A DNA stretch of 64,000 nucleotides, from NCBI GenBank assembly GCA_947498595.1, contig CANMKX010000004.1:1-64000 (forward strand), read 5' to 3'. Origin of the DNA: an uncultured Aquimarina sp. GTDB lineage: Bacteria > Bacteroidota > Bacteroidia > Flavobacteriales > Flavobacteriaceae. This document shows, one piece after another, positions 1 through 7,524 of the stretch (positions within the stretch are counted from its first letter, which is position 1; every line of letters begins with the position of its first letter). The translations under genes were made by a program, and so were the position numbers. A model generated the notes under the pieces. That model did not search any database and had not been told where the DNA came from. It saw only the letters and a list, made by a program, of their open reading frames with translations.

Positions 1-53
1 TAGAGCACAATTTAGAGGTGTTAAAAATGTTGAATTCTTTCTTTTTAGATTAA

Positions 54-131
54 CTCAAATTTTTGCATAAACACAACAATTGTTCTTGATCCCTCAAATT
101 TTTGCATAAACACAACAATTGTTCTTGATCC
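54..131. repeat. 39-bp direct repeat, two perfect adjacent copies
   Basis: Two identical 39-bp units lie head to tail at 54-92 and 93-131. Each begins CTCAAATTTTTGCATAAAC, contains the small palindrome AACAATTGTT and ends CTTGATCC. No spacer separates them and no third copy is seen in the window, so this is a tandem duplication and not a CRISPR array. It lies downstream of the minus-strand lipoprotein gene. I see no coding potential across it. Confidence 0.9.
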
Positions 132-162
132 TGTATTATCCTTAAAAATCCTTATATATACA

Positions 163-192
163 AACGAGGTTCCTGTAAACAGGAACCTCGTT
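163..192 (-). terminator. Strong hairpin, probable terminator of the lipoprotein gene
   Basis: A perfect 13-bp inverted repeat (AACGAGGTTCCTG / CAGGAACCTCGTT) encloses a TAAA loop. It sits 50 bp past the stop codon of the minus-strand gene ending at 243. The flanking T-tract is poor on both strands, so termination efficiency is uncertain. Confidence 0.6.
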
Positions 193-242
193 AAAAAGAT
201 TGTGTCAAAATTGTAATTTTAAAAACTATAAATAGTCATTTA

Positions 243-791
243 TTATTGCTGTCCTAAAATTTTAGTAATTTGACTAAACATTATATTTTCTCTGTCTTCT
301 TGTGTATATGATATTAATGAATCAGAATTAATTACTATTAGGCTTCCTACATTTCCATTTTCTTCTGGATTACGCGCTCCAGCAGGTGGACTTAAACGTC
401 CGATATTCATTAATGGTAAATAAGAAATTGCTACATCAGGAACATGCGATGCATTACTTGTTCTAATAAAGAAAGTAAAATTAACTTCTGGAATAACAGG
501 TATAATTGAACTCAATTCTTCCCATCGAGCCATAGCTGCTTCTGTAGCATCTTTCCATTCACTAGGCACATCTGCTCCAGGTCCTCCAAATGTATAAAAT
601 ATATTATCTGTAAATTCTGGTAATGCTGGTCCTATAAACTCATTATCTATAGCTGCATCAAATGTTATGCTCTTTGTTGTTACTTCTTTTGTCGTTCCTT
701 CTATTCCTAATTCGTCTTCATTGCTTGCTGTTTCACAAGAAATAAACGAAAGAGAAAAAGCCATTGCTAATGTAAAAAAGTGCTTGTTCAT
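243..791 (-). CDS. Lipoprotein resembling an M57/matrixin-type metalloprotease without its active site
   Basis: With the start at 791 the protein has 182 residues and opens with a typical lipoprotein signal (MNKHFF, hydrophobic core, lipobox-like SFISC). A longer frame starts at 842, but a TACTTTTG promoter box overlaps that codon, which favours the 809 or 791 ATG. The body has a WEEL segment, a SPPAGARNPEENGN stretch and a SLIVINSDSL strand, an order I associate with secreted Bacteroidota metalloproteases just before the HExxH zinc helix. Where HExxHxLG is expected the protein reads SQITKILG (about residues 173-180), and it stops two residues later. It may therefore be a pseudoenzyme or a decayed, truncated protease. 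The family assignment is inference; the lipoprotein signal and the short length are seen directly. Confidence 0.6.
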   Translation of the reverse strand: MNKHFFTLAMAFSLSFISCETASNEDELGIEGTTKEVTTKSITFDAAIDNEFIGPALPEFTDNIFYTFGGPGADVPSEWKDATEAAMARWEELSSIIPVIPEVNFTFFIRTSNASHVPDVAISYLPLMNIGRLSPPAGARNPEENGNVGSLIVINSDSLISYTQEDRENIMFSQITKILGQQ

Positions 792-839
792 GTTTAAAAT
801 GTTGTTCATTTGTTTTGTATTTAAATTAAATTTGTGGGT

Positions 840-847
840 CAAAAGTA
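840..847 (-). promoter_or_regulatory. Promoter -7 box TACTTTTG for the lipoprotein gene
   Basis: On the minus strand this reads TACTTTTG, an exact match to the Bacteroidota TAnnTTTG box. It overlaps the outermost possible ATG (842), so the message would begin after that codon, supporting the inner starts at 809 or 791. No clear -33 TTG is visible. Confidence 0.5.
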
Positions 848-1066
848 TTCGATTGACCCCATTAAAAATACACTTGTAAGGCTGGTCACATTTTGATTTT
901 TATGATATCCTTCATAATAGAATACACTTATAAATCAAGCACGTATCATTTATCAATACGCAATTACCGTATACTATTTATTTATATGACATTCAATTTA
1001 TTTTAAAAGAATAACAATCTTTAACAATAGATGTTAATAAAAGTAAAAGTCAGTTGTTTTTAAAAC
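848..1066. other. Intergenic stretch without a recognisable gene
   Basis: Very AT-rich DNA between the lipoprotein promoter and the terminator of the tRNA-Leu pair. I see no open frame of note, no repeat and no RNA gene in it. Confidence 0.6.
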
Positions 1067-1099
1067 AAAAAAAAATCCTCACAAACATTTGTTTATGAG
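1067..1099 (-). terminator. Rho-independent terminator of the tRNA-Leu pair
   Basis: On the minus strand a 9-bp stem (CTCATAAAC / GTTTGTGAG with one G-U pair) and an AAAT loop are followed within a few bases by nine T residues. It begins 8 bp past the 3' end of the tRNA-Leu(UAA) gene, the expected place for the end of a tRNA transcript. Confidence 0.75.
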
Positions 1100-1106
1100 A
1101 ATTTCG

Positions 1107-1190
1107 TACTGAAGGCGGGACTTGAACCCGCACGACCTAATGGTCATTGGATTTTAAGTCCAACGTGTCTACCAATTCCACCACTTCAGC
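1107..1190 (-). tRNA. tRNA-Leu (UAA anticodon)
   Basis: An 84-nt tRNA with a long variable arm (class II). The 5' acceptor strand GCTGAAG pairs with CTTCAGT. The D-arm segment GGAATTGGTAGAC, the T-arm GCGGGTTCAAGTCCCGC and the anticodon loop CTTAAAA, giving UAA, are all clear. The 3' CCA is not encoded, which is usual in Bacteroidota. It is followed by a terminator and preceded by a second tRNA-Leu on the same strand. Confidence 0.95.
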
Positions 1191-1223
1191 ATTTTATGTA
1201 AAATGCTATAAAGAACATTTCAG

Positions 1224-1305
1224 TACTCAAGGTGGGAATCGAACCCACACTCCCGAAGGAACTGGATTTTGAATCCAGCGCGTCTACCAATTCCGCCACT
1301 TGAGC
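1224..1305 (-). tRNA. tRNA-Leu (CAA anticodon)
   Basis: An 82-nt class II tRNA. The acceptor stem is GCTCAAG / CTTGAGT, the anticodon loop TTCAAAA gives CAA, and the T-arm is GTGGGTTCGATTCCCAC. CCA is not encoded. It lies 33 bp upstream of tRNA-Leu(UAA) on the same strand and the pair is probably one transcript, starting from the promoter at 1316-1344. Confidence 0.95.
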
Positions 1306-1315
1306 AATACGGGTG

Positions 1316-1344
1316 CAAAACTAATAAAATATTCCGATCTACAA
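1316..1344 (-). promoter_or_regulatory. Promoter of the tRNA-Leu pair
   Basis: Minus strand TTG, 18-nt spacer, then TAGTTTTG, matching the Bacteroidota TTG/TAnnTTTG pattern. The expected start point falls a few bases before the 5' end of tRNA-Leu(CAA). It is divergent from the prs promoter. Confidence 0.65.
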
Positions 1345-1361
1345 GAAAATAATTGAAAAAA

Positions 1362-1395
1362 TTTGTCTTATGCTTGAAATAAATTTCTAAATTTG
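1362..1395 (+). promoter_or_regulatory. Promoter of prs-rplY
   Basis: TTTG at 1362-1365 and TAAATTTG at 1388-1395, separated by 22 nt, match the Bacteroidota promoter pattern. Transcription would begin near 1402, between an in-frame ATG at 1393 and the conserved prs start at 1450, which supports the latter. Confidence 0.55.
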
Positions 1396-1449
1396 CACCT
1401 AATTTTTAAAGAGAGCCACAATAACTCACTAAAAAACAACTCCTTAATC

Positions 1450-2391
1450 ATGCCTATTTCGACAACAGAAGCTAAGTTTTTTTCTTGTACACAAAGTACA
1501 GAATTAGCAAAAAAGATTGCCTTGGTATATGGTGCTAAGTTAGGAAATGTGATCACTTCGACCTACAGTGATGGTGAGTTTCAGCCTTCTTTTGAAGAAT
1601 CTGTAAGAGGATCAAGAGTTTTTATTATTGGATCTACACATCCAAGTTCTGATCATCTTATGGAAATGCTCTTAATGCTTGACGCAGCAAAAAGAGCTTC
1701 TGCTAGACACATCACAGCTGTTATGCCTTATTATGGATGGGCACGACAAGATCGCAAAGACAAACCTAGAGTTCCTATTGCCGCAAAATTAGTAGCAAAG
1801 ATGCTTGAAACTGCAGGTGCAACTCGTATAATTACGATGGATTTGCACGCTGATCAAATTCAAGGATTTTTTGAAAAGCCCGTAGATCATTTATTTGCTT
1901 CTACTATCTTTTTACCTTATTTAAAATCACTAAACCTTGACAATTTAATGATTGCTTCTCCAGATATGGGGGGATCAAAAAGAGCATACGCTTATGCAAA
2001 AGCATTAGAAAGCGATGTTGTTATTTGTTACAAGCAACGTGCTAAAGCGAATATAATTTCGCACATGGAATTAATTGGAGATGTAACTGGTAAAAATGTA
2101 GTTTTGGTAGATGATATGGTAGATACTGCTGGAACGTTGACCAAAGCTGCTGATGTAATGATAGAAAAAGGTGCGAAAAGTGTAAGAGCAATTTGTACGC
2201 ATCCATTACTATCTGGTGAAGCTTATGAGCGTATTGAAAACTCTCAATTACTAGAATTAATTGTAACAGATTCTATTCCTTTAAAGAAAGAATCTAAAAA
2301 AGTTAGAGTAGTTAGTTGTGCAAATTTATTTGCCGATGTTATGTCAAGAGTACATAATAACGAATCTATCAGCTCTAAATTTCTTATGTAA
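1450..2391 (+). CDS. prs: Ribose-phosphate pyrophosphokinase
   Basis: Makes PRPP from ribose 5-phosphate and ATP for purine, pyrimidine, histidine, tryptophan and NAD synthesis; cytosolic. The 313-residue length is normal for class I enzymes. Visible motifs are PYYGWARQDRKD in the ATP-binding region, MDLHADQIQGFF, and the PRPP-binding loop VVLVDDMVDTAGT at about 217-229. An upstream in-frame ATG at 1393 overlaps the promoter box, so the ATG at 1450 (MPISTTEAKFF) is preferred. rplY follows after 26 bp and is probably cotranscribed. Confidence 0.96.
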   Translation: MPISTTEAKFFSCTQSTELAKKIALVYGAKLGNVITSTYSDGEFQPSFEESVRGSRVFIIGSTHPSSDHLMEMLLMLDAAKRASARHITAVMPYYGWARQDRKDKPRVPIAAKLVAKMLETAGATRIITMDLHADQIQGFFEKPVDHLFASTIFLPYLKSLNLDNLMIASPDMGGSKRAYAYAKALESDVVICYKQRAKANIISHMELIGDVTGKNVVLVDDMVDTAGTLTKAADVMIEKGAKSVRAICTHPLLSGEAYERIENSQLLELIVTDSIPLKKESKKVRVVSCANLFADVMSRVHNNESISSKFLM

Positions 2392-2417
2392 ATTATTAAC
2401 TATATATATTTTAAACA

Positions 2418-2999
2418 ATGAAATCATTAACAATCAATGCATCTCAAAGAGAAAGCGTAGGTAAAAAATCAACTAAAGCCTTACGTAATGCTGGACAGGT
2501 ACCTTGTGTTATTTACGGTGGAGATACTGTTATACACTTTACAGCGCCTGAAATCGCTTTTAAAAATTTAGTATACACTCCAGACGTTCACACAGTGGTA
2601 ATAGCATTGGATAATGGTACTAGCGTAAATGCAATTTTACAAGACATCCAATTTCACCCAGTAACTGATAAGATCTTACATATTGATTTTGTACAGATTT
2701 TTGACGATAAAGCTATTACTATGGAAATTCCTTTCCGTACTGTAGGTAATTCTAAAGGTGTTCTTAACGGTGGTGTTTTACGTTTTAACTTACGTCGTAT
2801 TAAAGTAAAAGGTCTTCCTGCTAATCTTCCAGATGTAATCGAAGGTGATATTACTGAATTAAAGATTGGTAACAAATTGTATGTTACTGATGTTGCTAAT
2901 GACGCATATTCTATCTTACATCCTGATAATACTGTATTATGTCAAGTTAAAACTTCTCGTAACGCAGTTAAAGAAGAGGAAACTGAAGAAGATGCATAG
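2418..2999 (+). CDS. rplY: 50S ribosomal protein L25/general stress protein Ctc
   Basis: 5S rRNA-binding ribosomal protein. The 193 residues comprise an N-terminal L25 domain ([20 protein letters not shown], with PCVIYGG at about 29-35) and a C-terminal TL5-type beta domain, so this is the long CTC form. The tail is acidic (EEETEEDA), a common feature in Bacteroidota. It follows prs by 26 bp with no terminator between, so one message is likely, and a strong terminator follows it. Confidence 0.95.
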   Translation: MKSLTINASQRESVGKKSTKALRNAGQVPCVIYGGDTVIHFTAPEIAFKNLVYTPDVHTVVIALDNGTSVNAILQDIQFHPVTDKILHIDFVQIFDDKAITMEIPFRTVGNSKGVLNGGVLRFNLRRIKVKGLPANLPDVIEGDITELKIGNKLYVTDVANDAYSILHPDNTVLCQVKTSRNAVKEEETEEDA

Positions 3000-3020
3000 T
3001 CTTCTTTTATAGTATAATTA

Positions 3021-3057
3021 AAAAGCATTCTGAAATTCAGGATGCTTTTTTTTATTT
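3021..3057 (+). terminator. Rho-independent terminator after rplY
   Basis: The stem AAAAGCATTCTGA / TCAGGATGCTTTT has one mismatch or wobble and a 3-nt loop, and runs directly into T-rich sequence. The T-run overlaps the promoter box of pth. Confidence 0.8.
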
Positions 3058-3060
3058 TTG
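3053..3060 (+). promoter_or_regulatory. Promoter -7 box TATTTTTG of pth
   Basis: TATTTTTG matches TAnnTTTG and lies 16 bp before the ATG at 3077. The box overlaps the T-tract of the rplY terminator, so termination and initiation share sequence. The spacing is compatible with the 3077 start. Confidence 0.55.
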
Positions 3061-3076
3061 CACAAAATTTAAAAAT

Positions 3077-3706
3077 ATGCTTTCGTTTTTAAAGAAATTA
3101 TTCCTCAATAATATCCCTAAAGAAACCCCAGAAGAGCTCATGAAAAAATTTCTTATTGTTGGACTTGGTAATATCGGCCCTAAATACACGAATACGCGTC
3201 ATAATATTGGTTTTAAAGTTTTAGATTTTTTAGCTAAGAAAGAAGATCTTTCTTTTGAAACTCAAAAACTAGGAGATATCACTACATACAAATTTAAAGG
3301 AAGGACTTTTATCTTATTAAAGCCTAATACCTACATGAATTTAAGTGGTAAAGCTGTTCGCTATTGGATGGAAAAAGAAAAAATAGCCATTGACAATGTA
3401 TTAATCATTACCGATGATATTAATTTACCTTTTGGAACCATTAGACTTAAAGCCAAAGGAAGTGCTGGTGGTCATAATGGATTAAAAGATATAGAAGAGA
3501 AATTAAACACCTCAAAATACACGCGTTTTCGTTTTGGTGTTGGTGCAGATTTTGGTGTTGGTAGACAAGTAGATTACGTATTAGGAGACTGGAACACAGA
3601 AGAAGAAATATCCTTAACAGAACGTTTGGATAAATCAATTGCCATTATCAAATCATTTGGAACAGCGGGATTAGCTAATACCATGAATACCTTTAACGGA
3701 AAATAA
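3077..3706 (+). CDS. pth: Peptidyl-tRNA hydrolase
   Basis: Releases tRNA from peptidyl-tRNA that dropped off the ribosome; cytosolic. The core starts at about residue 22 with MKKFLIVGLGNIGPKY and contains the catalytic-His motif NTRHNIGF and GSAGGHNGLKDIE. The preceding residues (MLSFLKKLFLNN) form an N-terminal extension. Both starts, 3077 and 3140, are open; the promoter box 16 bp before 3077 fits the longer form. The total of 209 residues is slightly long for the family because of this extension. Confidence 0.95.
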   Translation: MLSFLKKLFLNNIPKETPEELMKKFLIVGLGNIGPKYTNTRHNIGFKVLDFLAKKEDLSFETQKLGDITTYKFKGRTFILLKPNTYMNLSGKAVRYWMEKEKIAIDNVLIITDDINLPFGTIRLKAKGSAGGHNGLKDIEEKLNTSKYTRFRFGVGADFGVGRQVDYVLGDWNTEEEISLTERLDKSIAIIKSFGTAGLANTMNTFNGK

Positions 3707-3758
3707 CATTTTTAATTCCGTACATTTATTTATTTTTATACCAAATAAAACCCATTTC

Positions 3759-4691
3759 TTGAAACGTTATACACACGCCAGTACATATGATCATCAAATT
3801 CCTTCAGCTATTACTATTGGAACTTTTGATGGTGTACATATTGGACATAAAAAAATAATTGACAGATTAATTGAATCTGCCAAAGAACGAGATTTAGCAT
3901 CAACCTTACTTACCTTTTTTCCTCATCCTAGAATGGTATTACAAAAAGATACTGATATTAAATTAATTAATACGATAGAGGAACGTATACAGATTCTTGA
4001 AAAAACAGGATTAAATCATCTGGTTATTCATCCTTTTACCAAAGAGTTCTCTAGATTTACTGCAGAAGAATATGTAAAAAAATTACTACTAGATCAACTT
4101 AATGCAAAGAACATTATTATAGGATATGATCATCGTTTTGGCCGTAATCGTACAGCCAATATTAGTTCATTACGAACGTTTGGTCAAGACTATAATTTTG
4201 ATGTAGAAGAAATTCCACAACAAGATATAGAAGACGTAGCAGTTAGTTCTACCAAAATTAGAAAAGCATTATCTGAAGGAGCTATACAAACAGCAAATAG
4301 TTATTTAGGTTATAACTTCATGCTTACAGGTACTGTTGTAAAAGGAAAAGAATTGGGCCGTACTCTTAATTATCCTACGGCAAATTTACACATCAAAGAA
4401 TCTTACAAGTTAATTCCTAAACAAGGAGTTTATGTAATCAAGGCATGTATTGATAATAAAATTTATTTTGGAATGATGAATATTGGTATCAATCCAACTG
4501 TAAATGGTACTCAGCAAAGTATCGAAGCTCATTTTTTCGACACTTCTTTCAATCTATATGACAAAAATATCCAAATTGAAATCTTGGAATACATTAGAGA
4601 TGAACAAAAATTCTCTTCGATAGATGCCTTAAAAACGGTAATGCAACAAGATGAAGATTTTTCTCGCGATTACATTAATTCTATGTTATGA
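3759..4691 (+). CDS. ribF: Bifunctional riboflavin kinase/FAD synthetase
   Basis: Converts riboflavin to FMN and then FAD. At about residues 20-33 the nucleotidyltransferase motif GTFDGVHIGHKK is present. The C-terminal flavokinase domain has RTLNYPTANL. The length of 310 residues is normal. The only suitable start is TTG at 3759: no ATG or GTG precedes the conserved GTFDG motif at the right distance. The stop overlaps the start of the next gene by four bases (ATGA), so the two are probably translationally coupled. Confidence 0.95.
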   Translation: MKRYTHASTYDHQIPSAITIGTFDGVHIGHKKIIDRLIESAKERDLASTLLTFFPHPRMVLQKDTDIKLINTIEERIQILEKTGLNHLVIHPFTKEFSRFTAEEYVKKLLLDQLNAKNIIIGYDHRFGRNRTANISSLRTFGQDYNFDVEEIPQQDIEDVAVSSTKIRKALSEGAIQTANSYLGYNFMLTGTVVKGKELGRTLNYPTANLHIKESYKLIPKQGVYVIKACIDNKIYFGMMNIGINPTVNGTQQSIEAHFFDTSFNLYDKNIQIEILEYIRDEQKFSSIDALKTVMQQDEDFSRDYINSML

Positions 4692-6025
4692 TAAAAAAAT
4701 GGTTATTCACCCAGATTGATAATAGTGCGCTTATTATTTTTAGAATTATTTTTGGTTTTTTAATAGCAGCAGAGGCTATTGGGTCCATTTTTACGGGTTG
4801 GATTAATCGCACTTTAATTGAACCTAATTTCACTTTTAATTTTTTAGGCTTTGATTTTCTACAACCATTACCTGGCAATGGGATGTATTACTATTATTTG
4901 GTAATGGGGATTATTGGTATCTGCGTTATGATTGGTTATAAATATCGATGGAGCATGTCTTTATTTACCATACTATGGGCTGGTGTATACTTCATGCAAA
5001 AAACATCCTACAATAACCATTATTATTTATTACTACTCCTTTGCTTTATTATGTGCTTTCTACCTGCGGCAGATTACCTCTCTTGGGATGCCAAAAAATC
5101 ACAAAAAACAAAGATTGCAATGCCTCGATGGTGTTCTCTTATTATCATTTTACAGCTATGGATTGTATATACATACGCTTCTGTCGCTAAATTTTATCCT
5201 GATTGGTTAGATTTTACTGTTGCAAAAAACTTGATGGCTGCAAAAGCATCATATCCAGTTATAGGAACTATTCTTCAACAACATTGGTCACATGTTACTA
5301 TCGCATATACGGGTATTCTATTTGATTTATTAATCATTCCTCTATTATTATGGAAACGTACGCGTATTTATGCTTTTGGGATTAGTATCTTTTTTCATTT
5401 ATTTAATTCGATTGTATTACAAATAGGAATTTTCCCATACCTCTCATTATCATTTAGTTTATTTTTCTTCTCAGCAGAAAAGATTCATTCTTTATTTTTA
5501 AAACGAAAACCTTTTTACAACCAACAGGAACTTATCGTTCCGTCATATCAAAAGGCTATAACGGTTGTTATTTCTGTTTGGCTGATCATTCAAGTAGGTT
5601 TACCACTAAGACATTGGGTAATTCCAGGAGATGTATTATGGACAGAAGAAGGTCATCGACTAAGTTGGCGTATGATGTTGCGTAGCCGTGCTGGATTTAC
5701 CGATTTTTACATTGTAGATAAAAATGATCCAGAAGCTAAGAGAAAACACGTTGACAAAAAGCAATATTTATCAAAAAAACAACACCGTACTGTATCTAGT
5801 AAACCTGATGCAATATGGCAATTTGCTCAATACTTGAAGAAAGAATACGCTAGTGAAGGTAAGGATATTGCTGTTTTTGTAAAGAGTAGGGTTTCTATTA
5901 ATGGCAGGAAGTATAAAACTTTTATTGATCCCGAAGTGGATCTTGCTTCTGTACCTTGGAATTACTTCAAAACAAACCCTTGGATATTAAAATATTCATC
6001 AATTGACAGTACTGAAAAAAAATAA
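4688..6025 (+). CDS. HTTM-domain membrane protein (vitamin K-dependent gamma-carboxylase-like)
   Basis: Integral membrane protein of 445 residues. Residues about 10-270 hold several hydrophobic segments with the HTTM character: an N-terminal SALIIFRIIFGFLIAAEA helix, then TSYNNHYYLLLLLCF and WIVYTYASVAKFYPDWL. About 310-430 form a soluble C-terminal part. The fold is shared with animal gamma-glutamyl carboxylase, but substrate and reaction in bacteria are generally unknown, so no activity is claimed. It starts inside the ribF stop codon (ATGA), suggesting coupling to flavin-cofactor synthesis or simply operon packing. It is followed by a promoter for the RNA and serS. Confidence 0.8.
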   Translation: MIKKWLFTQIDNSALIIFRIIFGFLIAAEAIGSIFTGWINRTLIEPNFTFNFLGFDFLQPLPGNGMYYYYLVMGIIGICVMIGYKYRWSMSLFTILWAGVYFMQKTSYNNHYYLLLLLCFIMCFLPAADYLSWDAKKSQKTKIAMPRWCSLIIILQLWIVYTYASVAKFYPDWLDFTVAKNLMAAKASYPVIGTILQQHWSHVTIAYTGILFDLLIIPLLLWKRTRIYAFGISIFFHLFNSIVLQIGIFPYLSLSFSLFFFSAEKIHSLFLKRKPFYNQQELIVPSYQKAITVVISVWLIIQVGLPLRHWVIPGDVLWTEEGHRLSWRMMLRSRAGFTDFYIVDKNDPEAKRKHVDKKQYLSKKQHRTVSSKPDAIWQFAQYLKKEYASEGKDIAVFVKSRVSINGRKYKTFIDPEVDLASVPWNYFKTNPWILKYSSIDSTEKK

Positions 6026-6047
6026 GTTAAATTTCATAGTTTTTCTA

Positions 6048-6079
6048 TTGTTAAAAAAACTTGGTTTTGTTTAAATTTG
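6048..6079 (+). promoter_or_regulatory. Promoter of the candidate small RNA upstream of serS
   Basis: TTG at 6048-6050 and TAAATTTG at 6072-6079 with a 21-nt spacer are a near-ideal Bacteroidota promoter. The start point would fall near 6086, over 100 nt before the serS ATG, so the transcript carries a long structured leader or a separate small RNA. Confidence 0.65.
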
Positions 6080-6085
6080 CTCGAC

Positions 6086-6174
6086 ATCGCGTTAGGGATA
6101 GCAGCGACATCCTTTAATGTTATAATTATAGCATTAAAGATATAGCGAATAGCCCGCTCATACATTTGTATGAG
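6086..6174 (+). ncRNA. Candidate structured RNA between HTTM gene and serS
   Basis: About 90 nt with no reading frame follow a good promoter. Two features stand out. First, a hairpin at 6113-6138 pairs TTTAATG with CATTAAA, extended by the near-palindromic interior TATAATTATA. Second, a closing hairpin CTCATAC / GTATGAG at 6157-6174. The flanks GCGTTAGGGATAGCAGCG and GATATAGCGAATAGCCCG look like an element I recall as recurring in flavobacterial intergenic regions, possibly the Rfam family Flavo-1; that name is unverified. It could be an independent small RNA or a serS leader. The end hairpin lacks a T-tract. Confidence 0.5.
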
Positions 6175-6193
6175 AACGCCCAAAACAAATATC

Positions 6194-7465
6194 ATGTTAT
6201 TAATTCAGAAAATCGCAGAACACAAAGAGGCTTATATTGAAGCATTAAAAAAGCGTAATTTTGACGCTGCTCCAGTATTTGAAAAAGCCATTGCACTTGA
6301 TGAAGAACGTCGTGCAACGCAAGCAAAATTAGACAACATCCTTGCTGATTCTAATCGATTATCCAAAGAAATTGGGCAACTATTTAAGAACGGTGAGCAA
6401 CAAAAAGCAACACTTCTTAAAGAAAAAACAGGGCAATTAAAAGAAAGTTCCAAAGAATTATCTATTACATTAACCAATGTACAAGAAGAATTAATTGAGC
6501 TATTATATACCATCCCTAACATTCCTCATGACTCTGTTCCTGAAGGAAAAAGTGATGAAGATAATGAAGAAATCTTTAGAGAAGGTGATATCCCTACATT
6601 GGATGAAGGTGCCTTACCGCATTGGGAATTAGCTAAAAAATATGACATCATTGACTTTGAGCTTGGTGTAAAGATTACAGGTGCTGGTTTTCCTGTATAC
6701 AAAGGAAAAGGAGCTCGTTTACAGCGTGCATTGATTAATTATTTTCTAGATAAGAACACTGCTGCTGGGTATCAAGAAGTACAAGTACCACACCTTGTTA
6801 ATGAAGCGTCTGGATATGGTACAGGACAGTTGCCTGATAAAGAAGGTCAAATGTATCATGTTACTGGAGATGATTTATACCTAATACCTACAGCTGAGGT
6901 ACCTGTTACCAACATGTTTAGAGGAGATTTATTAAACCACAGCGTTTTACCAATAAAACATACGGGATATACTCCTTGTTTTAGAAGAGAAGCTGGGTCT
7001 TATGGTGCTCATGTACGTGGTTTAAATAGATTACATCAATTTGATAAGGTAGAGATTGTACGTGTAGAGAAAGCTGAAGATTCTTATGCTGCTCTTGATC
7101 AAATGGTCGCTCATGTAAAAGATCTTTTAATTGACTTAAAATTACCGTATCGTATTTTACGTTTATGTGGTGGTGATTTAGGATTTACTTCTGTATTGAC
7201 ATATGATTTTGAAGTATTTTCGACAGCACAGGATCGTTGGTTAGAAATTAGTTCTATTTCTAATTTTGAAACTTTTCAAGCAAATCGTTTAAAATTACGT
7301 TACAAAGATAAAGATGGTAAAAAACAGTTAGCACACACCTTAAATGGTAGCTCTCTTGCATTACCTAGAGTTCTTGCTGGAATTTTGGAAAACTATCAAA
7401 CTCCTAACGGAATAAAAATTCCAGATGTTTTAGTTCCTTATTGTGGTTTTGAATACATAGATTAA
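6194..7465 (+). CDS. serS: Seryl-tRNA synthetase
   Basis: Class II synthetase charging tRNA-Ser. With the start at 6194 the protein has 423 residues and begins MLLIQKIAEHKEAY. Residues about 30-105 form the antiparallel coiled-coil arm. Motif 2 (FRREAGSYG, then LHQFDKVE) and motif 3 (NGSSLALPRVLAGILENYQ) are intact. An in-frame ATG at 6170 lies inside the preceding hairpin (6157-6174) and would add nonconserved residues, so 6194 is preferred. The leader carries the candidate RNA described above. Confidence 0.96.
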   Translation: MLLIQKIAEHKEAYIEALKKRNFDAAPVFEKAIALDEERRATQAKLDNILADSNRLSKEIGQLFKNGEQQKATLLKEKTGQLKESSKELSITLTNVQEELIELLYTIPNIPHDSVPEGKSDEDNEEIFREGDIPTLDEGALPHWELAKKYDIIDFELGVKITGAGFPVYKGKGARLQRALINYFLDKNTAAGYQEVQVPHLVNEASGYGTGQLPDKEGQMYHVTGDDLYLIPTAEVPVTNMFRGDLLNHSVLPIKHTGYTPCFRREAGSYGAHVRGLNRLHQFDKVEIVRVEKAEDSYAALDQMVAHVKDLLIDLKLPYRILRLCGGDLGFTSVLTYDFEVFSTAQDRWLEISSISNFETFQANRLKLRYKDKDGKKQLAHTLNGSSLALPRVLAGILENYQTPNGIKIPDVLVPYCGFEYID

Positions 7466-7524
7466 CGTTTCTACAACAACATAAAAAAGCGTATTTTGCA
7501 TATCTTTACATAAAAACTTGCAGA

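Noticed and set aside
54..131. CRISPR array
   Set aside because: The two 39-bp copies touch each other with no spacer and no cas gene is in the window.
1393..1449. N-terminal extension of Prs
   Set aside because: The upstream ATG lies within the promoter box and the added residues do not resemble the family; 1450 is the conserved start.
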